Shown: positions 27,407 to 35,921, counted from the first letter of the stretch. The stretch is DNA of 64,000 nucleotides from Dactylosporangium sp. AC04546 (GCF_022095675.1 NZ_JAHYSG010000030.1:1-64000), one strand, 5' to 3'. Notes: generated by a model not told the origin, from the letters alone. Numbers and translations: made by a program.

Positions 27407-27427
27407 AGCCCGGCCCGCCGCCGGGCT
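27407..27427 (+). terminator. Hairpin after murJ
   Basis: AGCCCGGC / GCCGGGCT form a perfect 8-bp stem with a 5-nt loop, 15 bp after the murJ stop. No T-run is present. Confidence 0.4.
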
Positions 27428-27896
27428 CGTGGTGACCCCTGCCGGCTCGCCCGGCCCGCCGCCATCTCGCCGGGGTCCCCGTCGCTTCGCCGGCCCCCAG
27501 CCACGCCGCCCTGGCCCGCCCAACCCCGGACGGGTCACGGCCGCGGTCCGTCCGGTCACAGCGCCCGCCCGGAACGTACGGCGCCTGCGGGCCACCCGTC
27601 GCCAGCCGCCGCCGCAACACGCACGGCCACACCTGACGGCCGCAGCTCCGCACGCCCCGCACCGCGCAGACCCGCCGCCGTCCGTGCCGCCCATGCCCCG
27701 CGCCGCCCCGGGCATGGTTCTGCTTCGCGGGGCCGCACTACCCGCACTCCTCACCAGACAGGCCAGCCCCAATGAGGCCCCACCACCCGCCGGCCGCCGT
27801 GCCACAGCGCCGCTCTCCATCGCCGCGCCATCCCACGCAACGTCATCCCGGCGCCGCGCCGCCGCGTTCCCTCCGGTCGGCGACCTCGGTGCCCCC

Positions 27897-27958
27897 GCCC
27901 ATGATCAAGGGAAGGTTCTGGTCGCTATGACAGCCAGAGTCTTCCCTTGATCATGGGC
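27897..27958. repeat. Palindromic intergenic element, copy 1
   Basis: Perfect 18-bp arms, GCCCATGATCAAGGGAAG and its reverse complement, enclose a 26-nt centre with a second inner stem (TCTGG / CCAGA). Related copies lie at 35688 and 49121. The central stretch is also conserved, so this is a repeated element and not a chance palindrome. Confidence 0.85.
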
Positions 27959-28359
27959 GACACGCCCGCTGGGGCGGTGGGTCTGAAAGTCAAGTGCGTG
28001 CAACCTTGGGCGCTGGTGTTGCGTCACAGTACGGAGCGGGTCGTGAAGCTGGTCACCTGGTGGTTGTGGTCATGAGGTGGTCGCGGTTGGGTGGCTGGCA
28101 AACCGTCGGCGGCTCGGTGCTGGTCTTGCCGGGCGCGGTAGCGGTGAAATGCGGATGAATGGCAAATGACCGCTATGTCCGAGCATGGGTGATCAATTGG
28201 CATCGGGTGGGGTGGTCCGGAGATGATGACGTGTCGGAGACCCAAGAGCTGACCGGTAAGGTCAACCTCGACGCCCCGCCGGAGCGCTTAGGCTTAGTGA
28301 CTGCGACTCGCGTTACGACGGACGCCACTGGTCGGCACACGGATCGGAAGGGAGGACGG

Positions 28360-29880
28360 GTGGCTGAGCTCGACGAAGGGCTGGAGACCGCGGGAGGCAT
28401 TCCGCAGGTCCTGACCTTCGGCACCCCATCCGTCGGTGAAATCCTTGCCGAGCGATACCAGCTCGAAGAACACATCGGCAACGACTCGTTGGGCCGTCAG
28501 CTCTACCGCGGCATCGACGTCATCCTGCGGCGGCCAGTGGCCGTGGTGCTGCGCTACCCCGGTGGGGACCGCGCGAAGGAGATGCTGGGGGCGGCCGTTG
28601 CCGCCAGCCGCATCGTGCACCCGCACCTCGTCGGCGTCTACGACGCGATCGACGAGGGCGAGCGGGCCTACGTTGTGCGCGAGTGGGTCGACGGGATCGC
28701 GTTACGGGAGATCGTCTCGTCGGGGCCGCTCGACGCGGCGCGGTCGGTGGCGATCGCCTGGGCGGTGACCGACGCGGTCGCGGCGCTGCACGGCACCGGG
28801 ATGGCGCACGGCAACGTGCACCCCGGCACCGTGCTCGTGGCGCACGACGGGCGGGTCGTGCTGACCGACGCCCGGGCCGACGACGGCGCCACGACCGAGA
28901 CCGACATCCGCTCGATCGGCGCGATTCTGTACTGCGCGCTGACCGGGTACTGGCCGCACGCCGAGGCCGGGCCGACGTCCGTGCCCGACGGCGTGCGCGA
29001 CTCGTCCGGGGCGCTCACCACGCCGCGGCAGGTGCGGGCCGGGGTGCCCACACACCTCGACTCGCTGGTCGCCGACCTGCTCAACCCCGAGATGCCGCTG
29101 CCGTCGGCCGAGTCGCTGGCGGGCGAGCTGGCCTCGTTCGGCAGCTTCGACGACGACGAGATGGGCGATGGCGACGGGCGGGCGCTCGACCTCGACGCGT
29201 TCGACGCCGCGGCCGCGTCCCCGGTGCCGCCGAAGCCGGCCGGGCGCAAGCTCGCCGTCGGCGTGGTGGGGCTGCTGGTGCTGGCGCTGGCCGGCACGCT
29301 CGCGGCCGCGCGGGTGCTCGGCGACCCAGCGACGCCTGACACCTCGCCGACCACCGGCGGGCCGTCGGGCACGACCGCCTCGCAGCCGGCCAAGCCGGCG
29401 GGGCAGCCGGTCGAGTTCAAGATCGACCCGACCAAGGTCCGGATCATCGACCCGCAGGGCACCCGCTCCGAGGTCAAGGACGCGGATAAGACCGTCGACG
29501 GCGACATGGCCACGGTCTGGCGCACCGAGCGGTACCCGCGGGCCAACTTCGGCGGCAACAAAGATGGCATGGGCGTCTGGATCGACCTGGGCGAGGCCAA
29601 GCAGGTCGTCTCCGTCGAGGTCGACCTGACCACGCCCGGGGCCGACGGCGAGCTGCGCTCCGGCGAGGCCGACCTGGGCAGCGGCAAGACCCAGGACCAG
29701 CAGACCGTCGCGCAGTACGCGATCGTGGGCGAGCGTAAGTCGCCCATGGGCGGCGTGACGCTGTTCCCCGGCCCGGAGAAGCCGACGCAGTACCTGCTGG
29801 TCTGGATCACGAAACTGCCGAAAGAAGGCAGCAACGGGTATCGGGTCGCTATCGGAGAGATAAAGGTCCGCGTTCAGTAG
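28360..29880 (+). CDS. MviN-type membrane pseudokinase with discoidin-like extracellular domain
   Basis: The 506-residue product starts at GTG 28360, with GGGAGG just upstream. The cytoplasmic kinase-like domain (about 25-255) is degenerate: the glycine loop reads EEHIGNDSLGRQLYR, the lysine of the VAIK position is missing (VAVVLRYPG), HRD is replaced by HGNVHP and DFG by TDARAD. After an acidic linker comes one transmembrane span (about 300-320). An extracytoplasmic discoidin-like domain follows (KIDPTKVRIIDPQGTRSE; VDGDMATVWRTERY). These are the domains fused to MviN in M. tuberculosis, where the pseudokinase recruits FhaA to regulate MurJ. A similar regulatory role is likely here. Confidence 0.82.
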   Translation: MAELDEGLETAGGIPQVLTFGTPSVGEILAERYQLEEHIGNDSLGRQLYRGIDVILRRPVAVVLRYPGGDRAKEMLGAAVAASRIVHPHLVGVYDAIDEGERAYVVREWVDGIALREIVSSGPLDAARSVAIAWAVTDAVAALHGTGMAHGNVHPGTVLVAHDGRVVLTDARADDGATTETDIRSIGAILYCALTGYWPHAEAGPTSVPDGVRDSSGALTTPRQVRAGVPTHLDSLVADLLNPEMPLPSAESLAGELASFGSFDDDEMGDGDGRALDLDAFDAAAASPVPPKPAGRKLAVGVVGLLVLALAGTLAAARVLGDPATPDTSPTTGGPSGTTASQPAKPAGQPVEFKIDPTKVRIIDPQGTRSEVKDADKTVDGDMATVWRTERYPRANFGGNKDGMGVWIDLGEAKQVVSVEVDLTTPGADGELRSGEADLGSGKTQDQQTVAQYAIVGERKSPMGGVTLFPGPEKPTQYLLVWITKLPKEGSNGYRVAIGEIKVRVQ

Positions 29881-29904
29881 CCCCCACGACTCGCTCGTGG
29901 TCGA

Positions 29905-29920
29905 TAGGGTGCCTGCCGTG
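29905..29920 (+). promoter_or_regulatory. Leaderless promoter of the ECF sigma gene
   Basis: TAGGGT (29905-29910) is followed 7 nt later by GTG 29918, and there is no ribosome-binding site. Confidence 0.5.
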
Positions 29921-30520
29921 GACGCAGTCGACGGCAGGGACGATACGTCGCTGCTGCGCGCCCACGCGGCCGGCGATCCCAACGCGTTCGGCGAGATCGT
30001 GCGGCGGCACCGCGACCGGCTCTGGGCGGTCGCCCTGCGCACGACCGGCGACCGCGAGGAGGCCGCCGACGCGCTCCAGGACGCCCTGCTGTCCGCGCTG
30101 CGGGCGGCGAACAACTTCCGCGGCGACTCGGCCGTCACCACCTGGCTGCACCGGATCGTGGTGAACGCGTGCCTCGACCGCATCCGCCGGCGGCAGTCGC
30201 GGCCCACCGTGCCGCTGCCGGAGACGGACGTCACACCGGCCCCGGCGACCGACCGCGACACCGCGATGGACGTCCGCAAGGCGCTGCAGGAGCTGCCGGC
30301 CGAGCAGCGCGCGGCGCTGGTTCTGGTCGACGTCCAGGGGTATGCCGTGGCCGAGGCCGCCGTGATCCTCGGCGTCGCGGAGGGCACCATCAAAAGCAGG
30401 TGCGCTCGCGGGCGGGCGCGGATGGCGCTGCTCCTCGGCCACCTGCGGAACCCGGCCGCCGACCAGAGCGTCCCATCTCCGAGCAGCCCATCCACGTCGC
30501 GGAAGGAGGGTGGCGCATGA
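29918..30520 (+). CDS. sigM: ECF RNA polymerase sigma factor, SigM-like
   Basis: The 200-residue sigma-70-family factor has region 2 (LLRAHAAGDPNAFGEIVRRH; DREEAADALQDALLSALRAA) for -10 recognition, a short variable linker and region 4 (LPAEQRAALVLVDVQGYAVA; EGTIKSRCARGRARMALL) for -35 recognition. An in-frame GTG at 29897 is the alternative start. The position upstream of an anti-sigma gene and trxB-trxA matches sigM (Rv3911) of M. tuberculosis. Its stop overlaps the anti-sigma ATG (ATGA), so the two are coupled. Confidence 0.9.
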   Translation: MDAVDGRDDTSLLRAHAAGDPNAFGEIVRRHRDRLWAVALRTTGDREEAADALQDALLSALRAANNFRGDSAVTTWLHRIVVNACLDRIRRRQSRPTVPLPETDVTPAPATDRDTAMDVRKALQELPAEQRAALVLVDVQGYAVAEAAVILGVAEGTIKSRCARGRARMALLLGHLRNPAADQSVPSPSSPSTSRKEGGA

Positions 30521-31431
30521 CGGCCTTCTCGGATGCCGACCTCGACCGGCTCGCCGACTTTGTCGGCGGGGCGCTCGACGGCACGCCCGAGGCCGACGAC
30601 GTGCGCCGCCTGGTGAGCACGGACGAGGCGTGGGCCGAGGCCTATGCGGCGCTGGTCACGGCGGACGCGACCGTCCGCGACGGGCTCCGTTCCTTCGGTT
30701 CCGAGGCGGCCGCGGTACCGCTGGATGTGCAGCAGCGACTGGACGCGGCCCTGAGGGCGGCGATCACCGCGCCCCCCGCGGACGCCTCCGTGGTTGATCT
30801 GGCCCGGGCCCGCGAGGCGCGCAAGCGGCGGCGGCAGCGCTGGATGGTCGGCCTGGCCGCCGCGGCGGCGGTGCTCGTGTGCGGCGGGGTGGGCGTGCAG
30901 GTGATCCGCCAGCAGAGCCTCGGGGGCTCCGACTCGGCGTCGACGAGCGGCCTGCCGCCGCAGAACGGCCCGGGGGAGGCCGCCACCCCGGCCAATCCGC
31001 AGCTCAACGGCGGGCAGGCGGAGAGCGGCGGCACGCGGGCCGCCGTCGGCGGCTCGGCGATCGTGGTGACCGGTCGCGACTATGCCCCCGACACGGTCGG
31101 CCAGCTGGCCCAAAGCGCTTCGGCGCCGGCGTCACCGCTGGACGCCAAGGACGGCTCGGCGAACAAGACGGACCTGGCCGGCGACGTGCCCGACCCGCTG
31201 CGGCGGCTCGGCGACCCCACCGCCCGGGCCGCCTGCCTGACCGCCATCACCAGGGAATACGGTGGTCAGGTGGTGCTCGTCGACTACGCGCGGTTCCAGG
31301 GGCAGCCCGCCCTGGTGGTGATTCTCGACGGCACCCGCGTGGGCGCCGGCAAGCGACTGGTCGTGGTCGTCGGGCCCGACTGCGGCATCGGCAACGCGAT
31401 CGCCGACGAGCGGTACCGGGGAACGGCCTGA
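30517..31431 (+). CDS. Membrane-bound anti-sigma factor (Rv3912-like)
   Basis: The 304-residue product has a cytoplasmic N-terminal region of about 105 residues (DADLDRLADFVGGALDGTPE), expected to bind the sigma factor. One transmembrane span lies at about 108-130. A ~170-residue extracytoplasmic part has a low-complexity linker and a compact C-terminal domain (RAACLTAITREYGGQVVLVD, then VVVVGPDCGIGNAI). It lacks the HxxxCxxC zinc motif of redox-type anti-sigma factors, so a thiol-oxidation switch is unlikely. GGAGGG precedes the ATG, which overlaps the sigM stop. Confidence 0.82.
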   Translation: MTAFSDADLDRLADFVGGALDGTPEADDVRRLVSTDEAWAEAYAALVTADATVRDGLRSFGSEAAAVPLDVQQRLDAALRAAITAPPADASVVDLARAREARKRRRQRWMVGLAAAAAVLVCGGVGVQVIRQQSLGGSDSASTSGLPPQNGPGEAATPANPQLNGGQAESGGTRAAVGGSAIVVTGRDYAPDTVGQLAQSASAPASPLDAKDGSANKTDLAGDVPDPLRRLGDPTARAACLTAITREYGGQVVLVDYARFQGQPALVVILDGTRVGAGKRLVVVVGPDCGIGNAIADERYRGTA

Positions 31432-31480
31432 GTTCACCCGGCCACGCAGTGGTGATGTGGCACACGAGTCATCGCTCGCC

Positions 31481-31507
31481 GGGAATGGTCGGTTCGTAGG
31501 ATGAGTT
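31481..31507 (+). promoter_or_regulatory. Sigma-R (SigH)-type promoter of trxB
   Basis: GGGAAT (31481-31486) and GTT (31505-31507) are separated by exactly 18 nt, a perfect match to the GGGAAT-N18-GTT consensus of the disulfide-stress factor sigma-R of Streptomyces. The trxB GTG follows 34 nt later. A housekeeping-like TAGGAT (31497-31502) lies within the same stretch. Confidence 0.8.
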
Positions 31508-31540
31508 TTGCTGGCACAGGCTGAATTCGAGGAGTCGACC

Positions 31541-32467
31541 GTGGATGAGGTCCGCAACCTGATCATCGTGGGGTCCGGTCCCGCCGGGTATACGGCTGCC
31601 GTCTATGCCGCCCGGGCCAACCTCAAGCCGCTCGTGATCGAGGGTGTCACGTCCGGCGGCGCCCTGATGACCACCACCGAGGTCGAGAACTTCCCGGGCT
31701 TCCCGGACGGGATCCTCGGCCCCGAACTCATGGACAACATGCGCAAGCAGGCCGAGCACTTCGGTGCGGAGTTCATCACCGACGACGCCACGCGCGTGGC
31801 CCTGGAGGGCCCCGTGAAGAGCGTGTGGGTGGGTGAGACCGAGTATCGCGGCCGCGCCGTCATCCTGGCCACCGGGTCCGCCTGGCGCCCGCTGGGCGTC
31901 CCTGGCGAGCAGGAGCTGCTGGGCCGTGGCGTGTCGTCCTGTGCGACCTGTGACGGTTTCTTCTTCCGCAACGAGGAGATCGTTGTCGTCGGCGGCGGTG
32001 ACTCGGCGATGGAGGAGGCGACGTTCCTGACGCGCTTCGCCAGCAAGGTCACCATCGTGCACCGGCGCGAGGAGTTCCGGGCCAGCAAGATCATGGCCGA
32101 CCGTGCGCTGAGCAACGAGAAGATCGAGGTCCGCTGGAACAGCAAGGTGACCTCGGTGCTCGACGGCGGCGGCCGGGTCGGCGGCGTGCGGCTCGCGGAC
32201 GTGCGCACCGGCGAGGAGACCGACCTGCCGGTCGCCGGCATCTTCGTGGCGATCGGCCACGACCCGCGCAGCGAGCTGTTCCGGGGCCAGGTCGAGCTGG
32301 ACGAGTCCGGCTACGTGAAGGTGGCCGCGCCCGGCACCGCCACCAACATCGAGGGCGTGTTCGCCGCCGGTGACCTGGTCGACCACACCTACCGGCAGGC
32401 GATCACCGCCGCCGGCACGGGCTGCGCGGCGGCGCTGGACGCCGAGCGCTACATCGCGACGTTGTAA
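31541..32467 (+). CDS. trxB: Thioredoxin reductase
   Basis: The 308-residue flavoenzyme reduces thioredoxin with NADPH. It has the FAD motif [17 protein letters not shown] (about 9-25), the redox centre CATCDG (about 135), the NADPH motif [12 protein letters not shown] (about 150) and the C-terminal FAD motif [21 protein letters not shown] use the GTG at 31541 with GAGGAG 6 nt upstream; a TTG at 31508 overlaps the promoter. trxA follows 25 bp downstream. The sigma-R promoter puts both under disulfide-stress control. Confidence 0.96.
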   Translation: MDEVRNLIIVGSGPAGYTAAVYAARANLKPLVIEGVTSGGALMTTTEVENFPGFPDGILGPELMDNMRKQAEHFGAEFITDDATRVALEGPVKSVWVGETEYRGRAVILATGSAWRPLGVPGEQELLGRGVSSCATCDGFFFRNEEIVVVGGGDSAMEEATFLTRFASKVTIVHRREEFRASKIMADRALSNEKIEVRWNSKVTSVLDGGGRVGGVRLADVRTGEETDLPVAGIFVAIGHDPRSELFRGQVELDESGYVKVAAPGTATNIEGVFAAGDLVDHTYRQAITAAGTGCAAALDAERYIATL

Positions 32468-32492
32468 GAGTTTCGAAGCAGAGGGAGAGCGT

Positions 32493-32828
32493 ATGGGAGC
32501 GATCCAGCCGGTCAGCGACAAGACCTTCGAGGTTGATGTCCTCAAGTCGGACATTCCGGTTTTGGTGGACTTCTGGGCTGAGTGGTGCCAGCCGTGCCGG
32601 AAGATCGAGACGATGCTGAACGAGATCGCCGTCGGCGAGCTGGCCGACAAGGTGAAGATCGTGAAGGTCGACATCGACAGCAACCCGGAGACGGCCCGCG
32701 CCTACCAGGTGCTGTCGGTTCCCACGCTGACCGTGTTCAAGGACGGCGAGCCGTTCCGCTCCGTCGTCGGCGCGAGCCCGAAGAGCGCGCTTGTGCGGCT
32801 CATCGAGTCGGCCCTCGACCCGGCCTGA
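32493..32828 (+). CDS. trxA: Thioredoxin with a WCQPC active site
   Basis: The 111-residue thioredoxin starts at an ATG with GAGGGAGAG upstream. The fold is canonical: PVLVDFWAEWCQPCRK (cysteines at 32 and 35), cis-proline loop SVPTLTVFKDGEP, C-terminal helix. The active site is WCQPC and not the usual WCGPC. The residue between the cysteines tunes redox potential and partner choice, so its properties may differ from standard thioredoxins. Co-transcription with trxB supports it being the general substrate of the reductase. Confidence 0.94.
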   Translation: MGAIQPVSDKTFEVDVLKSDIPVLVDFWAEWCQPCRKIETMLNEIAVGELADKVKIVKVDIDSNPETARAYQVLSVPTLTVFKDGEPFRSVVGASPKSALVRLIESALDPA

Positions 32829-32841
32829 TCAGCGACTCCAG

Positions 32842-32875
32842 CCGCCCCGCGTCCCGTGCCGACGCGGGGCGGTTC
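32842..32875 (+). terminator. Intrinsic terminator after trxA
   Basis: CCGCCCCGCGTC and GACGCGGGGCGG form a perfect 12-bp stem with a 7-nt loop, followed by TTCG. Confidence 0.8.
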
Positions 32876-32990
32876 GCTGTTGCGGCGGCGCGCCGCCGGG
32901 GGCGGTACGCTGCGGGTGCATTCGCCCTGTAACGGCGCGCTCGGCCGGGCACGTACGATTCCCGGAGCCACAGGAATTCTGGAGGACCAC

Positions 32991-34148
32991 ATGCGTGCGA
33001 TCCGGCGCGGGGCGCGGGGAGCGGCGGTTGCCGAGATCCGCAGCATTCTTGTCGTGCTGGAGCTGCTGACGGATGACCTCCCGCTGTCCTCCGATCCCGA
33101 GTTCGACGACGCCACCGAGCGCGCGGTGCGCGCCTTCCAGCAGAGCCGCGGCCTGACCGTCGACGGCGAGGTCGGCGACGAGACCTGGCGGGCGCTCGAC
33201 GCGGCCCGCTGGCGGCTCGGGCAGCGCGCGCTGTTCCACACGGTCGCCGACCCGTACATCGGGGACGACGTCCGCCAGCTCCAGGAGCGCCTGCTGGAGA
33301 TGGGCTACAACCCGGGCCGCGCCGACGGCATCTACGGCGGCCGCACGGCCCACGCGGTCGCGCAGTTCCAGCGCGAGGTCGGCCTGCGCCCCGACGGCGA
33401 GTGCGGCCCGCAGACGGTCGGCGCCCTGCGCCGCCTCGGCCGCAAGGTGATCGGCGGCCGGCCGCAGCTGCTGCGCGAGGCCGAAGCCTTCCGCGAGTCG
33501 GGCACGTCGCTGCTCGGCAAGCGCATCGTGATCGACCCGGGCCACGGCGGCCCCGACACCGGCCTCGTGGTGCCCGACGGCCCGCTGCGGTGGGTGGAGG
33601 CGGACCTCGTGTATGACCTTGCGGCCCGCCTGGAAGGCCGTCTGGCGGCCGCGGGCATGCGGGTGAACCTGACCAGGGGTCCGGCGCCGGCGAGCGTCCT
33701 GAGCGATCGTGACCGGGTGCAGCTGGCCAACGAGCTCGGCGCCGACCTGCTCCTGTCGATCCACCTCGACGGCCACACCAACCCGGAGGCCGCCGGCGTC
33801 GCCACATACCACTACGGCACCGTCTCCGGCCCCACCTCCGTCGTCGGTGAGCGCCTGGCCGGCCTGGTCCAGCGCGAGATCATCGTGCGCACCGGCCTGC
33901 GTGACTGCCGCACCCACCCGAAGACGTGGGAGCTGCTCCGCCTGAGCCGCATGCCCGCCGTGCGGGTCGACGTCGGCTACCTCACCTCGCCGACCGACCG
34001 CGAGCAGCTGGTCGACCCGAGCTTCCGGGACCGCGTCGTGGACGCGATGATGGCCGCGGTCCAGCGCATGTACCTCCCGGTCGAGGCCGACGTCCCGACG
34101 GGCTCGATCGACGTCAGCCTCCTGCGCACCCTGACCGCGTCGGCCTAG
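32991..34148 (+). CDS. cwlM: CwlM-like N-acetylmuramoyl-L-alanine amidase-family protein
   Basis: The 385-residue product starts at ATG 32991 with GGAGGA upstream. It has no signal peptide. Two peptidoglycan-binding type 1 domains lie at about 8-70 and 85-150 (RAFQQSRGLTVDGEVGDETW; AQFQREVGLRPDGECGPQTV). An amidase_3 domain follows (about 175-370) with IVIDPGHGGPDTG, DLVYDLAARLEG, LSIHLDGHT and VRVDVGYLTSPTDRE. In mycobacteria the cytoplasmic orthologue Rv3915 is a regulator of MurA; lack of a signal peptide here fits that. The stop codon overlaps that of the convergent acetyltransferase gene (CTAG). Confidence 0.92.
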   Translation: MRAIRRGARGAAVAEIRSILVVLELLTDDLPLSSDPEFDDATERAVRAFQQSRGLTVDGEVGDETWRALDAARWRLGQRALFHTVADPYIGDDVRQLQERLLEMGYNPGRADGIYGGRTAHAVAQFQREVGLRPDGECGPQTVGALRRLGRKVIGGRPQLLREAEAFRESGTSLLGKRIVIDPGHGGPDTGLVVPDGPLRWVEADLVYDLAARLEGRLAAAGMRVNLTRGPAPASVLSDRDRVQLANELGADLLLSIHLDGHTNPEAAGVATYHYGTVSGPTSVVGERLAGLVQREIIVRTGLRDCRTHPKTWELLRLSRMPAVRVDVGYLTSPTDREQLVDPSFRDRVVDAMMAAVQRMYLPVEADVPTGSIDVSLLRTLTASA

Positions 34149-34822
34149 TTCGTCATCTCCCGGGTCGCCGGGCGGACCGGGAGCACCGGACGGAGCAGCG
34201 ACTCGGGGCTCATGGAGCCGAGCAGCTTCTCGAGGGCGTACTCGACGTCGGACTTCCAGGACAGCGCGGTGCGAAGCTCGAGCCGCAGTCGCGGATACCG
34301 TGGATGCGGTCGTACCGTCTTGAAGCCGATCGACAGGAAGAAGTCCGCCGGCGCGAGGCATCCCCGCTCGTTGCGCCCGGCCTCGTCGACCTCGCCGAAC
34401 TTGGCGTCGCCGAACGCCTCGATGGCCTTGACCCCGCGCTTGGTGAGGTCGCGGGCGACGCCCTGGACCAGCATGCGCCCGAGCCCGCCGTCGGCGAACG
34501 GCTGCACCACGTGCGCCGTCATCAGCAGCACGGCGTCGGCGGAGACCGGCGACGTCGGGAAGGCCATGGACCGCGGCACGTACGCCGGCGGTGCGAACAT
34601 GACGAACCCGGCCGGCATGCCGTCCACGTAGACGAGCTTGCCGCAGGAGCCCCACTCCAGCAGCGTCTGGGAAACCCAGGCCTCCTTCTCGAGCCCCGGG
34701 TCGCCGGCAGCACAGGCCCGTTCGGCGGCAACCGGGTCAAGCTCCCAGAACACACACTCGCGGCACGATCGAGGAAGATCCTCAAGGGTGTCCAGCGTCA
34801 GACTCACGAGACGTCGCGACAT
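34145..34822 (-). CDS. GNAT-family N-acetyltransferase (Rv3916c-like)
   Basis: The 225-residue product has the GNAT acyl-CoA loop in PFADGGLGRMLVQGVARDLT and the neighbouring strand MTAHVVQP. The N-terminus carries two closely spaced cysteines (CRECVFWELDPV), a feature of this origin-linked group. The substrate is unknown. The same gene lies between cwlM and parB in M. tuberculosis. GGAGATGGG precedes the ATG. Confidence 0.85.
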   Translation of the reverse strand: MSRRLVSLTLDTLEDLPRSCRECVFWELDPVAAERACAAGDPGLEKEAWVSQTLLEWGSCGKLVYVDGMPAGFVMFAPPAYVPRSMAFPTSPVSADAVLLMTAHVVQPFADGGLGRMLVQGVARDLTKRGVKAIEAFGDAKFGEVDEAGRNERGCLAPADFFLSIGFKTVRPHPRYPRLRLELRTALSWKSDVEYALEKLLGSMSPESLLRPVLPVRPATREMTN

Positions 34823-35063
34823 TGGCCCATCTCCACCCCGCTCCGCGGCGCGCCGTGACGCGCCGGAGCTCCTCCGCCAACCGTGTTAGATGGTACGCAT
34901 CCCACACGGCCGACGGGAGCCATCCGCCCACAGTTCCTCACCCTGCCGGTCTCTGGGTCCTGCCGGTTACGGATGGTCCTCACCCCGCGACGGTACGAGT
35001 CATCCCGTCGAATTCACCCGCTTCGCCTCTGCGACGTCACCCGTACCACCACACCGTCGACCG

Positions 35064-35304
35064 TTATCCACAGGGGCGCTATCCACAGCTTCACCCTTGG
35101 CGGGCGGGCGTTGGACTGCGGAAAACTCACCCGATCCACAGGGGTTGCCGACTCGTCCACACGGTTGTCCACAGGCCCGGAGCACTTTCGACGGCCGGCG
35201 TTCCGTGCACGCAATCCACAGGTTACGCAGCCCGTCGGGCCTCGATGCGTCGACCCGTACTTCACTGGCCGACTTCCATGGCAGGCCCGTCCGCCTTATC
35301 CACA
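35064..35304. promoter_or_regulatory. Ectopic DnaA-box cluster A
   Basis: Perfect 9-mers: TTATCCACA at 35064 and 35296, TTGTCCACA at 35165. One-mismatch boxes: 35079 (CTATCCACA) and 35153 (TCGTCCACA). Weaker ones: 35132 and 35212. All seven face the same way within 241 bp. The cluster is about 14.5 kb from oriC. Confidence 0.75.
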
Positions 35305-35687
35305 GGGCTGTTCGCCGCGGACTGTGCTGTCCATAGCTGTTCTAGTCGCGGACTGCGCTCACCAGCCGGGGGTCGACTGCCGAAGTACGTCGCCAGCTGT
35401 GTCGGCTGCGGCGCGGTCGCCAACTGTGTCGGTCGCTGGACGGCCACTATGAGGTCGACCTTGTTGCGAAAAGTGCTTGTAGAGGAGCGTGCTCGTCCGC
35501 CGGGATCTTCGCCGAGTGCGCTCGTCGCCGGGCGTTCTCGTCGGCCGGGTTGGTCGCGGCGCGGGCTCGTCGGCGTACGCGCGGCCTTCCCACGATCCCG
35601 CTCAGCCGATCTCCGGCTTCCGCGACGCCGGCCTCGGCGTCGGGTCGCATTGGCACCCCACCGCCCGCCGCCACCGAACGGGCTGGG

Positions 35688-35748
35688 TTCATGATCGAGG
35701 GAGAGGTTTGGTCGCTATGGCAGCCGGGCGCTTCCCTTGATCATGGGG
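35688..35748. repeat. Palindromic intergenic element, copy 2
   Basis: CATGATCGAGGGAGAG (35690-35705) faces CTTCCCTTGATCATG (35731-35745), with one mismatch and one bulge. The centre shares GGTCGCTATG and CAGCC with copy 1. Confidence 0.8.
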
Positions 35749-35921
35749 CAGACGGCGTTCCGGCGTGGAGCGTTCAGGCGCGGGTTCGACACTCGCCGCC
35801 GCGGACGTTGGCGCGCGGCCCGAAGGGGCGCGGGTTCTTGCGGCGACGGCGATGGCAGCGTCCGTGGGGGCGGGACGGATGTCCCGGCCCCACGAGCGGT
35901 GTCTGGCGGGAGCGACGGTCG

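Larger units (their letters stand above)
27393..28359. other. Gene-poor spacer between murJ and the pseudokinase gene
   Basis: Nothing in these ~970 bp looks like a real gene: open frames on both strands translate to Pro/Arg/Ala-rich low-complexity sequence. It holds a short hairpin after murJ, a 23-bp near-identical direct repeat (27400 and 27441), copy 1 of the 60-bp palindromic element (27897-27958) and presumably the promoter of the downstream gene. An in-frame ATG at 28159 and GTG at 28231 could extend the pseudokinase, but the best ribosome-binding site is at 28349. Confidence 0.6.
34823..35921. other. 1.1-kb gene-free region with DnaA boxes and repeat copy 2
   Basis: Open frames here translate to His/Pro/Arg/Ser-rich sequence without recognisable motifs and lack ribosome-binding sites, so I see no gene. 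The left part (35064-35304) holds a cluster of DnaA boxes, and the right part holds palindromic element copy 2 (35688-35748). Confidence 0.65.

Noticed and set aside
27389..27950. Genes in the murJ-pseudokinase gap
   Set aside because: Frames on both strands are Arg/Pro/Ala/Gly-rich with CG-skewed codons, and the region contains hairpins and direct repeats typical of intergenic DNA.
28159..28359. N-terminal extension of the pseudokinase from ATG 28159
   Set aside because: The best ribosome-binding site (GGGAGG) is at 28350, and the kinase-like region starts soon after GTG 28360. The extension has no conserved features.
34822..35694. Open frames through the DnaA-box region between GNAT and the HIT-like gene
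   Set aside because: Three overlapping frames of low complexity, with no ribosome-binding site and repeated box-derived residues.
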